Source: Eubacterium sp. | Lineage (GTDB): Bacteria > Bacillota > Clostridia > Oscillospirales > Acutalibacteraceae | DNA length: 59,784 nucleotides | Direction of reading: 5' to 3' | Assembly (NCBI GenBank): GCA_017450645.1 | Contig: JAFSTE010000013.1 | Coordinates: forward strand, 1-59,784 | Part shown: positions 17,051-25,643 of the stretch, piece by piece | Layout: every line of letters starts with the position of its first letter | How positions within the stretch are numbered: the first letter of the stretch is position 1 | Made by a program: the position numbers and the translations under genes | The notes under the pieces: generated by a model | Told to the model about the DNA's origin: nothing | The model's input: only the letters and a program-made list of their open reading frames with translations | Databases searched by the model: none

Positions 17051-18114
17051 GTAAAGGTAAGAAAAAAGGCAAGAGCACGGGAATTATAGTATTTTTACTT
17101 ATTGTGCTTATCGCGATTGTCGGCGTTATCGCTTACTTCGGTTACAGCGCGGTACAAAACGACATTAACGGCAACAAGCAAGCCGACATCCCCTATACGC
17201 TCGAAATTAAAAAGAGCGACTTTGAGTACGAAATAGGTAAAAAGCTCTACGACAACAAGATTGTACTTTTTGACTCGCTTTGGACGGGCTGGATGGACAA
17301 GCACTATCCCGACTTTAAGTTCATAAACGGCGAGTATGTGCTAAACGCAAATATGTCGTACGAGGAGATTGCACAAAAGCTGCAAAACCCCGATGTTTCG
17401 CACGAGGGAATTAAGGTAGCAATCCCCGAAGGATACAATGTAATGCAGATTGCGGATACTCTCGAGGAAAACGGCATATGCAAAGCCGACGAGTTCCTCG
17501 AAGTGTGCAAGAGCACAAACGATTTTGAGTACGGATTTTTAAAGGAAGTACCCGACAACGAGCTGATTGCGTACAAGCTCGAGGGCTTCTTGTTCCCCGC
17601 TACATACGATTTTGCAAAAAACAGCGACCCCAAGGATGTGGCAAACGAGATGCTCAAAACCTTCGAGAGTCATATTACTGACGATATGACGAAATACTGC
17701 GAGGACAATTATATGTCGATGTTTGAGCTGATTACCCTCGCGTCCGTCGTTCAGGAGGAGGCGTTCGGTCCGAGCTCCGCTAAGAACATCGCGTCGGTAT
17801 TTATTAACAGACTTAACAAGGGCTCTAAGCTCCAGTCGGATGTAACATATTTTTACGCTCGCGATTTGCGCGACAAGCAGGGCTTTTCGCAGGAGGTGTA
17901 CGACGCGTACTACACCTACCGCTGCGAAGGACTGCCGGCAGGACCTATCACTAACTCGGGCGACGACATCGTTGACGCAGTTGTTAACCACCCCGACACC
18001 GACTATGTTTACTTCTTCTCGGATTTAAATAAGGAATTCCACTTCGCTTCGGACTACGACGAGTTTATGGAGCTTCAGGAGAAATTCCCATGGAAAGAGG
18101 AAACGACGAAGTAG
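17047..18114 (+). CDS. mltG: endolytic murein transglycosylase MltG
   Basis: 355 residues. A short basic cytoplasmic tail (SKGKKKGKS), one membrane segment (IIVFLLIVLIAIVGVIAYFGY), a LysM-like region with VAIPEGYNVMQIADTLEENG, and the catalytic YceG domain: ITLASVVQEEA holds the catalytic Glu, followed by NIASVFINRLNKGSKLQSDVT and the GLPAGPITNSG signature. It cleaves nascent glycan strands and sets their length at the membrane. The canonical YNTY motif is replaced by YYTY. It is translationally coupled to the GNAT gene and ends in the shared terminator at 18183-18217. Confidence 0.95.
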   Translation: MSKGKKKGKSTGIIVFLLIVLIAIVGVIAYFGYSAVQNDINGNKQADIPYTLEIKKSDFEYEIGKKLYDNKIVLFDSLWTGWMDKHYPDFKFINGEYVLNANMSYEEIAQKLQNPDVSHEGIKVAIPEGYNVMQIADTLEENGICKADEFLEVCKSTNDFEYGFLKEVPDNELIAYKLEGFLFPATYDFAKNSDPKDVANEMLKTFESHITDDMTKYCEDNYMSMFELITLASVVQEEAFGPSSAKNIASVFINRLNKGSKLQSDVTYFYARDLRDKQGFSQEVYDAYYTYRCEGLPAGPITNSGDDIVDAVVNHPDTDYVYFFSDLNKEFHFASDYDEFMELQEKFPWKEETTK

Positions 18115-18130
18115 CTTTAAGTATTAAGGC

Positions 18131-18182
18131 TGAGGGCGAAGCCCTCCCATAATTCCGAATTCCGCATTCCGAATTCCGCATT
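18131..18182 (+). repeat. GGGC-GAA-GCCC hairpin plus ATTCCG tract
   Basis: Hairpin GAGGGC/GCCCTC, then CCCAT, then four copies of an AATTCCG/CATTCCG decamer running directly into the terminator A-tract. The same two-part module is at 33033-33077. Confidence 0.7.
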
Positions 18183-18217
18183 AAAAAACGCTTCGACATA
18201 AGTCGAAGCGTTTTTTT
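18183..18217. terminator. bidirectional terminator between mltG and the 4-TM gene
   Basis: AAAAAACGCTTCGAC / GTCGAAGCGTTTTTTT: an eleven-base stem flanked by A and T runs, serving convergent genes on both strands. Confidence 0.9.
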
Positions 18218-19151
18218 AGAAGTCTACATCTATAACCTCGCGTTCGCCGTGGGCGTTTTCCTTTTGAGGATTGAGGTTGTTATACTCTTCATTATATTTA
18301 CTTTTCATACTTTCGTGGATTTCGTTCTCGCGCCGCGCCTTACTGTTTTTCTTAGCAAAGTATCTGTAGTTTACAGCAAGCATAATCACGCCCGCTACAA
18401 CAAGCACTAAGCCGAAAATAACCTGCAGTTGCATAATGCCGAGCACTGCGGAATAAAGCCCTTGGTTAAACGGCGCATAGCCGCAAAAATCCTCTTTTTC
18501 AACAAAGCCCAGCCTGCACACAATAACGGGTATTACCGCCTCGATATAGCCCGCGGTGGTAAGTCCCATACCGATATAACTGTTCTTTCTGTGCCTACCC
18601 TTGTTGAGAAAATCGAGCATAAGCACACAGAATACGGCAAACACCGCAAGCACAACCGAAATTATAAAAATCGCAGTGCTCTGAGCGTATTTAAACAGCT
18701 TTGTGTTTTGGGTATCGGCTTTTGAAAGGCAGGTGTTTACGCAGTCAACAGCGAGCGAGCAGAGCTTTGAAATCTCCTTGGAGTCGGCGTTAAGTGCGTT
18801 CTCCTTTGAATACTCCTCGCACGACCTGAACATAGAGTTATAAAGCTCGTCATAGCCCGAAAAATCGTTAGGATTAGATACTATAAAGTTGTTTGCGGAC
18901 TCGGCAATAATGTTTTCAAGCTCCGCGTCTACGGCTGCGAAAACAACCTCGTCGGGAATATCGCTTACAAAGTCCCTTTCGTTAAACTCGTTAATAATAT
19001 CCTCTTTAATTACCGACCGATACTCGCCGAGCCTTGCCGCAACGAGGTCGGTATTTTTAAGCGTAATAATCGCCGTAAAGTTAAAAAGCGTTAGCGACAG
19101 CGACAGCGCAAGACCTAAAGAGAGGAGAAAATAAGTAAATCTTTTATTCAT
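18216..19151 (-). CDS. four-TM membrane protein, partner of sortase-like gene
   Basis: 311 residues, no named family. TM1 at about 5-30, a non-cytoplasmic helical domain of about 125 residues rich in Glu/Asp/Asn (LGEYRSVIKEDIINEF... NTCLSKADT), then three TM segments (STAIFIISVVLAVFAVFCVLML; GLTTAGYIEAVIPVIVCRLGF; LQVIFGLVLVVAGVIMLAV) and a charged cytoplasmic tail ending in EREVIDVDF. It lies 12 bases after the sortase-like gene and is surely co-transcribed with it. The layout suggests an envelope pair, but function is unknown. Confidence 0.75.
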   Translation of the reverse strand: MNKRFTYFLLSLGLALSLSLTLFNFTAIITLKNTDLVAARLGEYRSVIKEDIINEFNERDFVSDIPDEVVFAAVDAELENIIAESANNFIVSNPNDFSGYDELYNSMFRSCEEYSKENALNADSKEISKLCSLAVDCVNTCLSKADTQNTKLFKYAQSTAIFIISVVLAVFAVFCVLMLDFLNKGRHRKNSYIGMGLTTAGYIEAVIPVIVCRLGFVEKEDFCGYAPFNQGLYSAVLGIMQLQVIFGLVLVVAGVIMLAVNYRYFAKKNSKARRENEIHESMKSKYNEEYNNLNPQKENAHGEREVIDVDF

Positions 19152-19163
19152 ATTCCACCTCCG

Positions 19164-19727
19164 TCAGACGCGCTCAGCGGTATAAACCGCGTATAGATAC
19201 GAGTTAGAAAGATTAGAAAAATCGTTATACGCTCTGCAAAGCACGAGCGAGTTTTCGCCCCCGCTTTCGAGAAGCTCGTCGAGCGTCATACAGCTGTTAA
19301 TATCGGTGATTTTGTACTCCGTCTTTTCCTTAGAGTACATATCGAAATACACTGTATCGCCCACCTTAAGCTCGTTTAAAACTGCGAGCTGCGACTTAGT
19401 GCTGTTACCCGTTACATAAAGGCTGCCGCCCTTCCAGGGCTCCTTAGACTCCTTTAGCATAACAAGCGCGTTTGAAATACTCTCGCTATAAGTTACGGGC
19501 GCGATAAATTTCTTATCCTTAATTTCAAGCTCGCCCACAAAACAGCCCGTCTTAAGCTCCTTAAAGCTATCGAACGAAAATGTTTCAAATTCATTACTGT
19601 AATCGGGCTGCTCGCTCTCGCCGCCAAGCTTTGGCGCAGCGAACGAAAACGCGACTACTAACGCCACAACCACAACTACCACAATAAGCGGAATTGCAAT
19701 CGCCCTTTTAACAAAGTTTTTAAACAT
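19164..19727 (-). CDS. degenerate sortase-fold membrane protein (pseudo-sortase)
   Basis: 187 residues, the length of a class B/D-type sortase. N-terminal membrane anchor (IPLIVVVVVVALVVAFSFA), then a sortase-like order of strands: the segment ahead of LAVLNELKVGDTVYFDM, then TEYKITDI, LDELLESGGENSLVLCRAY with Cys164 where the TLxTC cysteine belongs, and a final YLYAVYTAERV strand. The position of the catalytic His reads VTGNS rather than a GH-containing loop, and the position of the catalytic Arg reads Tyr. Two of three catalytic residues therefore seem lost, so I call it sortase-like, probably inactive. First gene of a two-gene unit. This is a pattern-level assignment. Confidence 0.6.
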   Translation of the reverse strand: MFKNFVKRAIAIPLIVVVVVVALVVAFSFAAPKLGGESEQPDYSNEFETFSFDSFKELKTGCFVGELEIKDKKFIAPVTYSESISNALVMLKESKEPWKGGSLYVTGNSTKSQLAVLNELKVGDTVYFDMYSKEKTEYKITDINSCMTLDELLESGGENSLVLCRAYNDFSNLSNSYLYAVYTAERV

Positions 19728-19755
19728 ATCGGTTTATACTCCAATCACTAAATAA

Positions 19756-19777
19756 CCGACGAGAAACCTCCCGTCGG
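19756..19777 (-). promoter_or_regulatory. hairpin in leader of the sortase-like gene
   Basis: CCGACG...CGTCGG stem with an inner GAG/CTC stack, about 30 bases upstream of the start codon and followed on the minus strand by TTATTT. It could be an attenuator or an upstream-read-through terminator. Confidence 0.4.
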
Positions 19778-19842
19778 CAACATTAATATTATATCATAAG
19801 CCGAAATAAATTACAATACTTTTATTATTTTTGTAACAGCGC

Positions 19843-19874
19843 TATAATATTAGTAAGGATAGGATATTCTATCC
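19843..19874 (+). promoter_or_regulatory. hpf -10 box and 5'-terminal hairpin
   Basis: TATAAT at 19843-19848 without a clear -35. The predicted transcript starts almost at a perfect GGATAG/CTATCC hairpin (19857-19874, 6-base loop), which may protect the 5' end. An AAGGAGGTAA ribosome site follows. Confidence 0.5.
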
Positions 19875-19896
19875 ATTTTTCCAAGGAGGTAATACT

Positions 19897-20445
19897 ATGA
19901 TTAATATTACTGCAAGAGGCTTTGAATTAAAGCAGGGCGCAAAGGACGGCATACAGTCCGAGCTGAAAAGGATTGAAAAAATGCTGCCAAAGGACGCCGC
20001 ATTCGATGTAACGCTTAAAAAGCTTAAGGAGGGCTACCAGTGCGACATTACGGTTAAGCACTTCGGCTCATTTATAAGGGGTGAAGCTCAGGCAAGAAAA
20101 ATCGAGCCCGCTATAGACGCGGCGGTTGACGACCTTAAAAGAAAGCTTAGAAAGCTTAAGACCTACTTTGTAGATAAAAAGCGCAAGGGCGCTATAGACG
20201 AAATCGCTTTTGCTATCGACGAGCTCGGCGACGAGGTTACGATGGACAATTTCGACGAGGCGTACTACGAAAGCGTTGACGTTACAAGAACAAAGACCAT
20301 AACGCCTAATATGATGACCGACGACGAGGCAATAGTACAGATGGAAATGCTCGGACACAGCTTTTTCGTATATCTGGGCATCGACGGTGAAACCAAGATT
20401 GTTTACAAGCGCAAACACGGCTACGGCATATTAATTTGCGAATAA
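19897..20445 (+). CDS. hpf: ribosome hibernation promoting factor, long form
   Basis: 182 residues. The N-terminal S30AE/YfiA domain (about 1-98: INITARGFELKQGAKDGIQSELKRIEKM) binds the 30S decoding site. An acidic linker follows, and a C-terminal dimerisation domain (about 128-182: TKTITPNMMTDDEAIVQMEMLGHSFFVYL) drives 100S ribosome formation. The long form is the usual Firmicutes type. Excellent ribosome site AAGGAGG. Monocistronic, with terminator at 20457-20490. The interdomain linker is more acidic than usual (FDEAYYESVD). Confidence 0.95.
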   Translation: MINITARGFELKQGAKDGIQSELKRIEKMLPKDAAFDVTLKKLKEGYQCDITVKHFGSFIRGEAQARKIEPAIDAAVDDLKRKLRKLKTYFVDKKRKGAIDEIAFAIDELGDEVTMDNFDEAYYESVDVTRTKTITPNMMTDDEAIVQMEMLGHSFFVYLGIDGETKIVYKRKHGYGILICE

Positions 20446-20456
20446 AAGTAATTTTT

Positions 20457-20490
20457 AAGGCTGGCTCATTACGAGTCGGCCTTATTATTT
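20457..20490. terminator. terminator of hpf overlapping the 3' end of the ABC gene
   Basis: AAGGC...GCCTT stem with an inner GCTC/GAGT pairing, followed on the plus strand by ATTATTTTTG. It overlaps the last codons of the convergent ABC transporter gene. Confidence 0.7.
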
Positions 20491-22280
20491 TTGTATTTTT
20501 CGGACTGGAGATTGAACATATAGGCATATGTGCCGCCGAGCGCCATAAGCTCCTCGTGGCTGCCCTGTTCGATAATCTCGCCCTTTTCCATAACATAAAT
20601 CCTGTCAGCGCTTACCGTAGTCGACAGTCGGTGCGAGATAAACACAACCGTCTTATCCTGCGCCGCCTCAATCATAGACTGGTTGAGATTGTACTCGGCA
20701 ACGGGGTCGAGGTTTGCCGACGGCTCGTCGAGGATAACATACGGGCAATTCTTGTAAAACGCACGCGAAATAGCGACCTTCTGGCTTTCGCCGCCCGACA
20801 TAATGACGCCCTCGTCGTCAAATTCGCGCAGCAGGCGCGTATCAAGTCCGTCGGGGAACTTCTTTTTAAATCCGCTGTGGCGCAACGCCTCTTTTGCACG
20901 CTCTCTGTCTATATCCGTATCGAGCGCAACATTTTCGCCAAGTGACGCCGAGAACAGCTGAAAGTCCTGGAACACCGCCGAAAATCTGTCCCGATGCGAC
21001 TGCAGGGTAACATCCCTTATGTCCGTACCGTCAACCTTTATCTCGCCCTCGGTTACATCGTAGAGCCTTAGCAAAAGGTTAGTAAGCGTGGTTTTGCCCG
21101 CGCCGTTATAGCCTACAAGGGCTATTTTTTCTTTTGGGCGGATGGTCATATTAATATTCTTAAGCGTTGGGTGGTCATTACCGGGATAGGTAAAGCTGAC
21201 ATTTTTAATTTCAATCGTCTTAGCTTCGCCGCACTCGGCAACCTTTTCGCCGTCGTTAATCTTTTTGTCGCGCTTAAGGAATTCTCTGTACTTTTCGATA
21301 AGTCTTGCGCTTTCGGAGAACCTTCTTACAACGCCGACGGTGAGGAACGAGAACGAGCCCGCTATCTGAAACGCGCCGTTAAAGGTAGCGACAAAATCGC
21401 CCGCCGAGAGCGTATGCGTTTTAAGCACGCAGTAACCGAGATAGAGGGGCAAAAGCAGCATAAAGCCGAGTATCTGCACGCCCGTCTCCTGGAAAAAGTA
21501 GATTAAATCAATCTTTCTTACATACTTAACCTGGTTGTCGATAACATCCTGCGCCGCCTCGTTATACCTTTCGAGAAGGAGGGGCTTGATGTCGTTCATA
21601 CGAACCTCTTTACAGTAGTCCTGAAGGTAGAACACTCTCGCAAAGTAGTCCGCTCTTCTGTGCAGGCGGTTATTATCAATCTGTCTTAACGCCTGCAGAT
21701 TACCTATTTTACGGCTTACGGGTGTAAAGATAAGCACGACGCCGAGGATAATCAAAAGGCATTTAGGGTCGATTGTGGCAAGAATAGAGCCGATTGTTAT
21801 TAGCGACACAATCTCACCTATGTACTGCTGTACAAGTCCGAGCACCATAGTAACCCTTGTGCCCGAGGACTCGATAACAAGTATAAAGTTATTATAAAAA
21901 TCGGGGTCGTCATAGCTTTCGAGGTCTAAATCCTTAGCCTTTTTATAAAGCATTTCGGACAGCCCCTGACTGATTTTTTCAAGCTGAATGGTAAAGAAGA
22001 ATTCGCGATATACGGCGTTTAGCACCTCGGTGACTATAAGCACGACGGCGATTACGATAACCGCGTACACGATTTTCATCTTATCCTCGCCGTTTGTGAT
22101 TACATCGATAACATACTTTACGCCGAGCACCGACACAATTCGGGTGGGAAGGCGCATCAATACGCCCCAGAAGCACTCGCCGATTACAAGCCACGGCGAG
22201 ATTTTAAACATCAGCTTAAGGAAAAACAGTACATTAGACAGGGTTGAATGGGTGGGTTTATCCGCTCTGAAATCAGCCAA
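20469..22280 (-). CDS. ABC exporter half-transporter (permease-ATPase fusion), subunit B
   Basis: 603 residues. Six-TM type-1 exporter domain (about 20-320) fused to a nucleotide-binding domain: Walker A GYNGAGKTTL, signature MSGGESQKVAISRAF, Walker B YVILDEPSANLDP, H-loop VVFISHRLST. It forms a heterodimer with the gene immediately upstream, overlapping by eight bases. The start is a TTG preceded by GGAGG and GGAG; the next in-frame ATG would delete part of the first membrane-proximal region. The substrate is not evident: no peptidase domain, bacteriocin or resistance gene is nearby. Confidence 0.92.
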   Translation of the reverse strand: MADFRADKPTHSTLSNVLFFLKLMFKISPWLVIGECFWGVLMRLPTRIVSVLGVKYVIDVITNGEDKMKIVYAVIVIAVVLIVTEVLNAVYREFFFTIQLEKISQGLSEMLYKKAKDLDLESYDDPDFYNNFILVIESSGTRVTMVLGLVQQYIGEIVSLITIGSILATIDPKCLLIILGVVLIFTPVSRKIGNLQALRQIDNNRLHRRADYFARVFYLQDYCKEVRMNDIKPLLLERYNEAAQDVIDNQVKYVRKIDLIYFFQETGVQILGFMLLLPLYLGYCVLKTHTLSAGDFVATFNGAFQIAGSFSFLTVGVVRRFSESARLIEKYREFLKRDKKINDGEKVAECGEAKTIEIKNVSFTYPGNDHPTLKNINMTIRPKEKIALVGYNGAGKTTLTNLLLRLYDVTEGEIKVDGTDIRDVTLQSHRDRFSAVFQDFQLFSASLGENVALDTDIDRERAKEALRHSGFKKKFPDGLDTRLLREFDDEGVIMSGGESQKVAISRAFYKNCPYVILDEPSANLDPVAEYNLNQSMIEAAQDKTVVFISHRLSTTVSADRIYVMEKGEIIEQGSHEELMALGGTYAYMFNLQSEKYKNNKADS

Positions 22281-24099
22281 CGTTCTCCACCTCCTCGCCT
22301 GTATATCTCGAAGCCTGCAGGGTGAACATTACGCTGTATTCGCCCCCGCTTTGCATAAGCTCGTTGTGCGTGCCGCATTCGGCAACAACGCCCTTATCGA
22401 GCACGATAATGTTGTCGCTGAGCACCGCGGACGAGAGCCTGTGTGAGATATAGATAACCGTTTTGTTTTTAGTAATATCAATTAAGTTTTCGTACATTTT
22501 GTACTCTGCAATCGGGTCGAGCGCCGAGGAGGGCTCGTCGAGAATTGCTATATCAAACTGCCTTGCAAAAAGTCTTGCAACGGTAGTTTTTTGAGCCTCG
22601 CCGCCCGAAAGACCCGCGCCCTTTTCGTCAAACTCGCGGGTTAAGACGGTGTCAGCGCCGTTCGGCAGGGTGCTCACCTTATCCCACACGCCGCTTTGGA
22701 TAAGCGCCGTTTTTGCAAGCTCCTTCTCCTCCTCGGTTCCCTCGTGGCAAAGCACATTTTCGTTAACGGACAGGGCAAAGGTTTTGTAGTCCTGGAACAC
22801 CGTTGCAAAACGCTCTCTGAGCGAATTCACATCGTAGTCCTTAACATTTCTTCCGTTATAGAGTATCTCGCCGCTCGTCGCGTCGTAAAAGCGCAGCATA
22901 AGCTTAACTACTGTCGTTTTACCTGCGCCGTTAACGCCGACGAGAGCAACCGTTTCGCCCTTGTTAATCTTAAAGCTTACGCCGTTTAACGAGTATTTTT
23001 TCGCGGAGGGATATTTGAAATACACATCCCTGAATTCAAGGCTTTCAAACTCCCCTGCTTCAAGCTCTGTTGAATTAATTTTTGAGTCGTACTCGAAGAA
23101 ATCGCGCAAATTCTGGAAGTACAAAGCGACATTAGAAAGCTCGCTTATTGAGTCGGCGATAGTCGTTGAGGTCTGACGAACGGAGTTGATTGACGAAAGC
23201 ACAACCGAAAAGCCCGAAATATCGAGCCCGCTGTCGTTAATAAACTGGTACGAAGCGTAGGAGTATGTGCCGACAATCGGCAGCAGCTCGCCGAAAAATG
23301 AGCCTATCATATGGTAGAAAAACAGCTTAACACCGTACTTTTTGATAATTCTTATATTATCGCTGACCGCCCTGTTAAAACGGTTAAGGATAACGTAAAA
23401 GATGTTCGAGGTACGCATATCCTTAGAAAAATCCTTAAGAAATACGGTACGCTCTGTGTATGACTTAATACGGTTATTAGTAGTAGTTTCAAGGTCGCGC
23501 TTATAAAAAAGCTTACTCCTTAAAATCTGCACCGGGAACACTACAAGCACCGGCGCGAGGAATATAAGATACTCCACATCAATAGTAGTAACAACGCCGA
23601 TAACGAGAATAAGCGCGGCAAGGTTACCGAGAAGGTTGGTTATATCCACTACAAACGCCATAAAGTAACCGCGCGTGAGTATATCCGTAGCGCGCTTATA
23701 TGCGTCGTAAAAAGCGGGGTCCTCATAGCAGCTGACGTCAAGCTCAGCCGCCTTTTGAAAAATGAGGTTGTTAAGCCCTTTATACACCTTTTTCCACGCG
23801 ACATTCTGCATATAGTCGCACCATATAATAATAACTTCGTATACTACGCCGACGCCGAAAAAGATAAGCAGCACCTTTAAAAAGTACTCAAAGGTCGCCT
23901 GCCCTTCGATAATGGTAAGCAGCACCTTTAAAAACAGCACGCCCTGAAAAAACAGCGTAAACACCGCCGTACTGAGCTGCGACAAAAACGCAAACGGCAT
24001 TACGGTCTTTTCCGCCTTATTAAGTATCTTAAAAGCGTAAATGATGTTTTTTACAACAGGTACCTTTTCACCCTCGTGCGGCGGAACCCATCTTGGCAT
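22273..24099 (-). CDS. ABC exporter half-transporter (permease-ATPase fusion), subunit A
   Basis: 608 residues. An N-terminal cytoplasmic segment (PRWVPPHEGEKVPVVKNIIYAF), six TM helices, and a nucleotide-binding domain with Walker A GVNGAGKTTV, signature LSGGEAQKTTVARLF, Walker B IAILDEPSSALDP and H-loop VIYISHRLSS. Both subunits keep the catalytic Glu after Walker B, so both ATP sites may hydrolyse. First of a two-gene operon, with a strong GGGAGGTGAGG ribosome site. Divergent from the oxidoreductase gene. Substrate unknown. Confidence 0.92.
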   Translation of the reverse strand: MPRWVPPHEGEKVPVVKNIIYAFKILNKAEKTVMPFAFLSQLSTAVFTLFFQGVLFLKVLLTIIEGQATFEYFLKVLLIFFGVGVVYEVIIIWCDYMQNVAWKKVYKGLNNLIFQKAAELDVSCYEDPAFYDAYKRATDILTRGYFMAFVVDITNLLGNLAALILVIGVVTTIDVEYLIFLAPVLVVFPVQILRSKLFYKRDLETTTNNRIKSYTERTVFLKDFSKDMRTSNIFYVILNRFNRAVSDNIRIIKKYGVKLFFYHMIGSFFGELLPIVGTYSYASYQFINDSGLDISGFSVVLSSINSVRQTSTTIADSISELSNVALYFQNLRDFFEYDSKINSTELEAGEFESLEFRDVYFKYPSAKKYSLNGVSFKINKGETVALVGVNGAGKTTVVKLMLRFYDATSGEILYNGRNVKDYDVNSLRERFATVFQDYKTFALSVNENVLCHEGTEEEKELAKTALIQSGVWDKVSTLPNGADTVLTREFDEKGAGLSGGEAQKTTVARLFARQFDIAILDEPSSALDPIAEYKMYENLIDITKNKTVIYISHRLSSAVLSDNIIVLDKGVVAECGTHNELMQSGGEYSVMFTLQASRYTGEEVENVG

Positions 24100-24233
24100 A
24101 ACCTCACCTCCCGGTCGGTTTAGAATTCATCTTACTCTGTCTATCTCTTTATTTTTATATAATATCATAATATTGTCAAAATACAATAGTTTTTTAAGTA
24201 TTTATTTAATTAAAAAAGCAATATACAAATAAG

Positions 24234-24261
24234 TTGCAATTTTAATATTATATGTTATAAT
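24234..24261 (+). promoter_or_regulatory. promoter of the Gfo/Idh/MocA gene
   Basis: Plus strand: TTGCAA, 16-base spacer, perfect TATAAT, with about 30 bases to the start codon and a GAGGT ribosome site. Confidence 0.65.
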
Positions 24262-24292
24262 AGCTTTGAATTAAATTATGTGAGGTAAACTT

Positions 24293-25603
24293 ATGGAGAA
24301 TAAACCGATTACCGCGATTATTGTCGGCGCGGGACACAGAGCTTTTGTTTACAGTGAGCTTGCAAAGACAAAACCCGATATGCTTAAAATCGTAGGCGTT
24401 GCCGACCCGAACCCCATCAGACGCAAAAAGGCTATGGAGTACTTCGGATTCGGCGAGGATATGTGCTTTGAGAGCGCGCAGGAGCTCGCTAAACACGGTA
24501 AGCTTGCGGACACCGTAATTAACGGAACTATGGACGAGCAGCACCTTGAAACAGCTGTTCCGCTTCTTGACGCAGGATACGATATGCTGCTTGAAAAGCC
24601 CTTCGCTGTAAGCGAGGACGAGATGTGGCAGATAGTTAACTGCGCTAAGAAAAACAACTCTAAGGTTATGATTTGCCATGTGCTCAGGTACACTCCGTTT
24701 TACTACTCGATTAAGGAGCGTATTGCTAACGGCGACATCGGCGATGTAATTAATATTCAGACCTCCGAGCATGTTTCGTACCACCACCTTTCTACATCAT
24801 ATGTAAGAGGTAAGTGGGCTAATTCTAAAAAATGTCACACAACTATGCTGCTTGCTAAATGCTGTCACGACCTCGATATTATGATGTGGATGATGGCAGA
24901 GACGAAGCCCTGCAGCATCAGCTCCTTCGGAAGCAAGTATCAGTTTAAGCCCGAGAACGCACCCGAGGGCGCAGGCACTATTTGTATGAAGGACTGTCCG
25001 CATGTTGACACCTGCGACTTCTCTACAAAGAGGCTGTACATCGACCATCCCGACCGCTGGGCGTTTTATGTTTGGGATGCGCTTGAGGGTATGGACAACC
25101 CGACTATCGAGGACAAGATTGCGCTTATGAAGAGCGACAATCCGTACGCAAGATGTATTTACAAGTGCGACAACGACATCGTTGACCACCAGAGCGTGCT
25201 TGTTAATTTTGAAAGCGGCGCTACGGGTACACACAATATGGTCGGCGGCTCTGCTGAGCCGAGGAGAGAGATACATATCGTAGGCACAAAGGGCGAGATT
25301 TTCGGTAACTTTGAGGAGAGCAAGTACACCGTTCTTAAGATTAACCCCTCCCCCGACGCTCACCACGAGGAGTGCGATGTTGAGGAAGTTGACCTTAATG
25401 TACAGGGCGATATGGTAGGCGCTTACGGCGGTCACGGCGGCGGCGACGAAAGACTCGCAGAGGACTTTGTTATGTTTATCCGCGGTGAAAAGCCATCGCT
25501 TGCATGCACCTCGATATTTGACTCGGTTGCAGGTCACCTTTCGGTTTATCTTGCAGATAAGTCGAGAGAAAACGGCGGTCAACCGCAGAATATCAGTTTA
25601 TAA
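24293..25603 (+). CDS. Gfo/Idh/MocA-family NAD(P)-dependent oxidoreductase with Cys-rich insert
   Basis: 436 residues. Rossmann start ITAIIVGAGHRAFVYSELA, the EKP motif LLEKPFAVSEDE, and the substrate-side KCCHDLDIMMW segment with the conserved Lys-x-x-x-His-Asp-like residues. After about residue 225 an insert carries CMKDCPHVDTCDF and later CIYKCDND, a cysteine-rich patch that occurs in one clostridial subgroup and may bind a metal or stabilise the dimer. It probably oxidises or epimerises a sugar or polyol. Convergent with an SLC45/GPH-type transporter gene that may supply substrate, which is inference. Confidence 0.9.
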   Translation: MENKPITAIIVGAGHRAFVYSELAKTKPDMLKIVGVADPNPIRRKKAMEYFGFGEDMCFESAQELAKHGKLADTVINGTMDEQHLETAVPLLDAGYDMLLEKPFAVSEDEMWQIVNCAKKNNSKVMICHVLRYTPFYYSIKERIANGDIGDVINIQTSEHVSYHHLSTSYVRGKWANSKKCHTTMLLAKCCHDLDIMMWMMAETKPCSISSFGSKYQFKPENAPEGAGTICMKDCPHVDTCDFSTKRLYIDHPDRWAFYVWDALEGMDNPTIEDKIALMKSDNPYARCIYKCDNDIVDHQSVLVNFESGATGTHNMVGGSAEPRREIHIVGTKGEIFGNFEESKYTVLKINPSPDAHHEECDVEEVDLNVQGDMVGAYGGHGGGDERLAEDFVMFIRGEKPSLACTSIFDSVAGHLSVYLADKSRENGGQPQNISL

Positions 25604-25611
25604 ATAAGATT

Positions 25612-25641
25612 AAAAAAAGGCTGTTTAAAACAGCCTTTTTT
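25612..25641. terminator. bidirectional terminator
   Basis: AAAAAAAGGCTGTTT / AACAGCCTTTTTTA between the convergent oxidoreductase and transporter genes. Confidence 0.9.
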
Positions 25642-25643
25642 AT

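Noticed and set aside
20469-24099. Bacteriocin or lantibiotic exporter assignment for the ABC pair
   Set aside because: No peptidase domain, precursor peptide, modification enzyme or immunity gene nearby; the substrate is left open.
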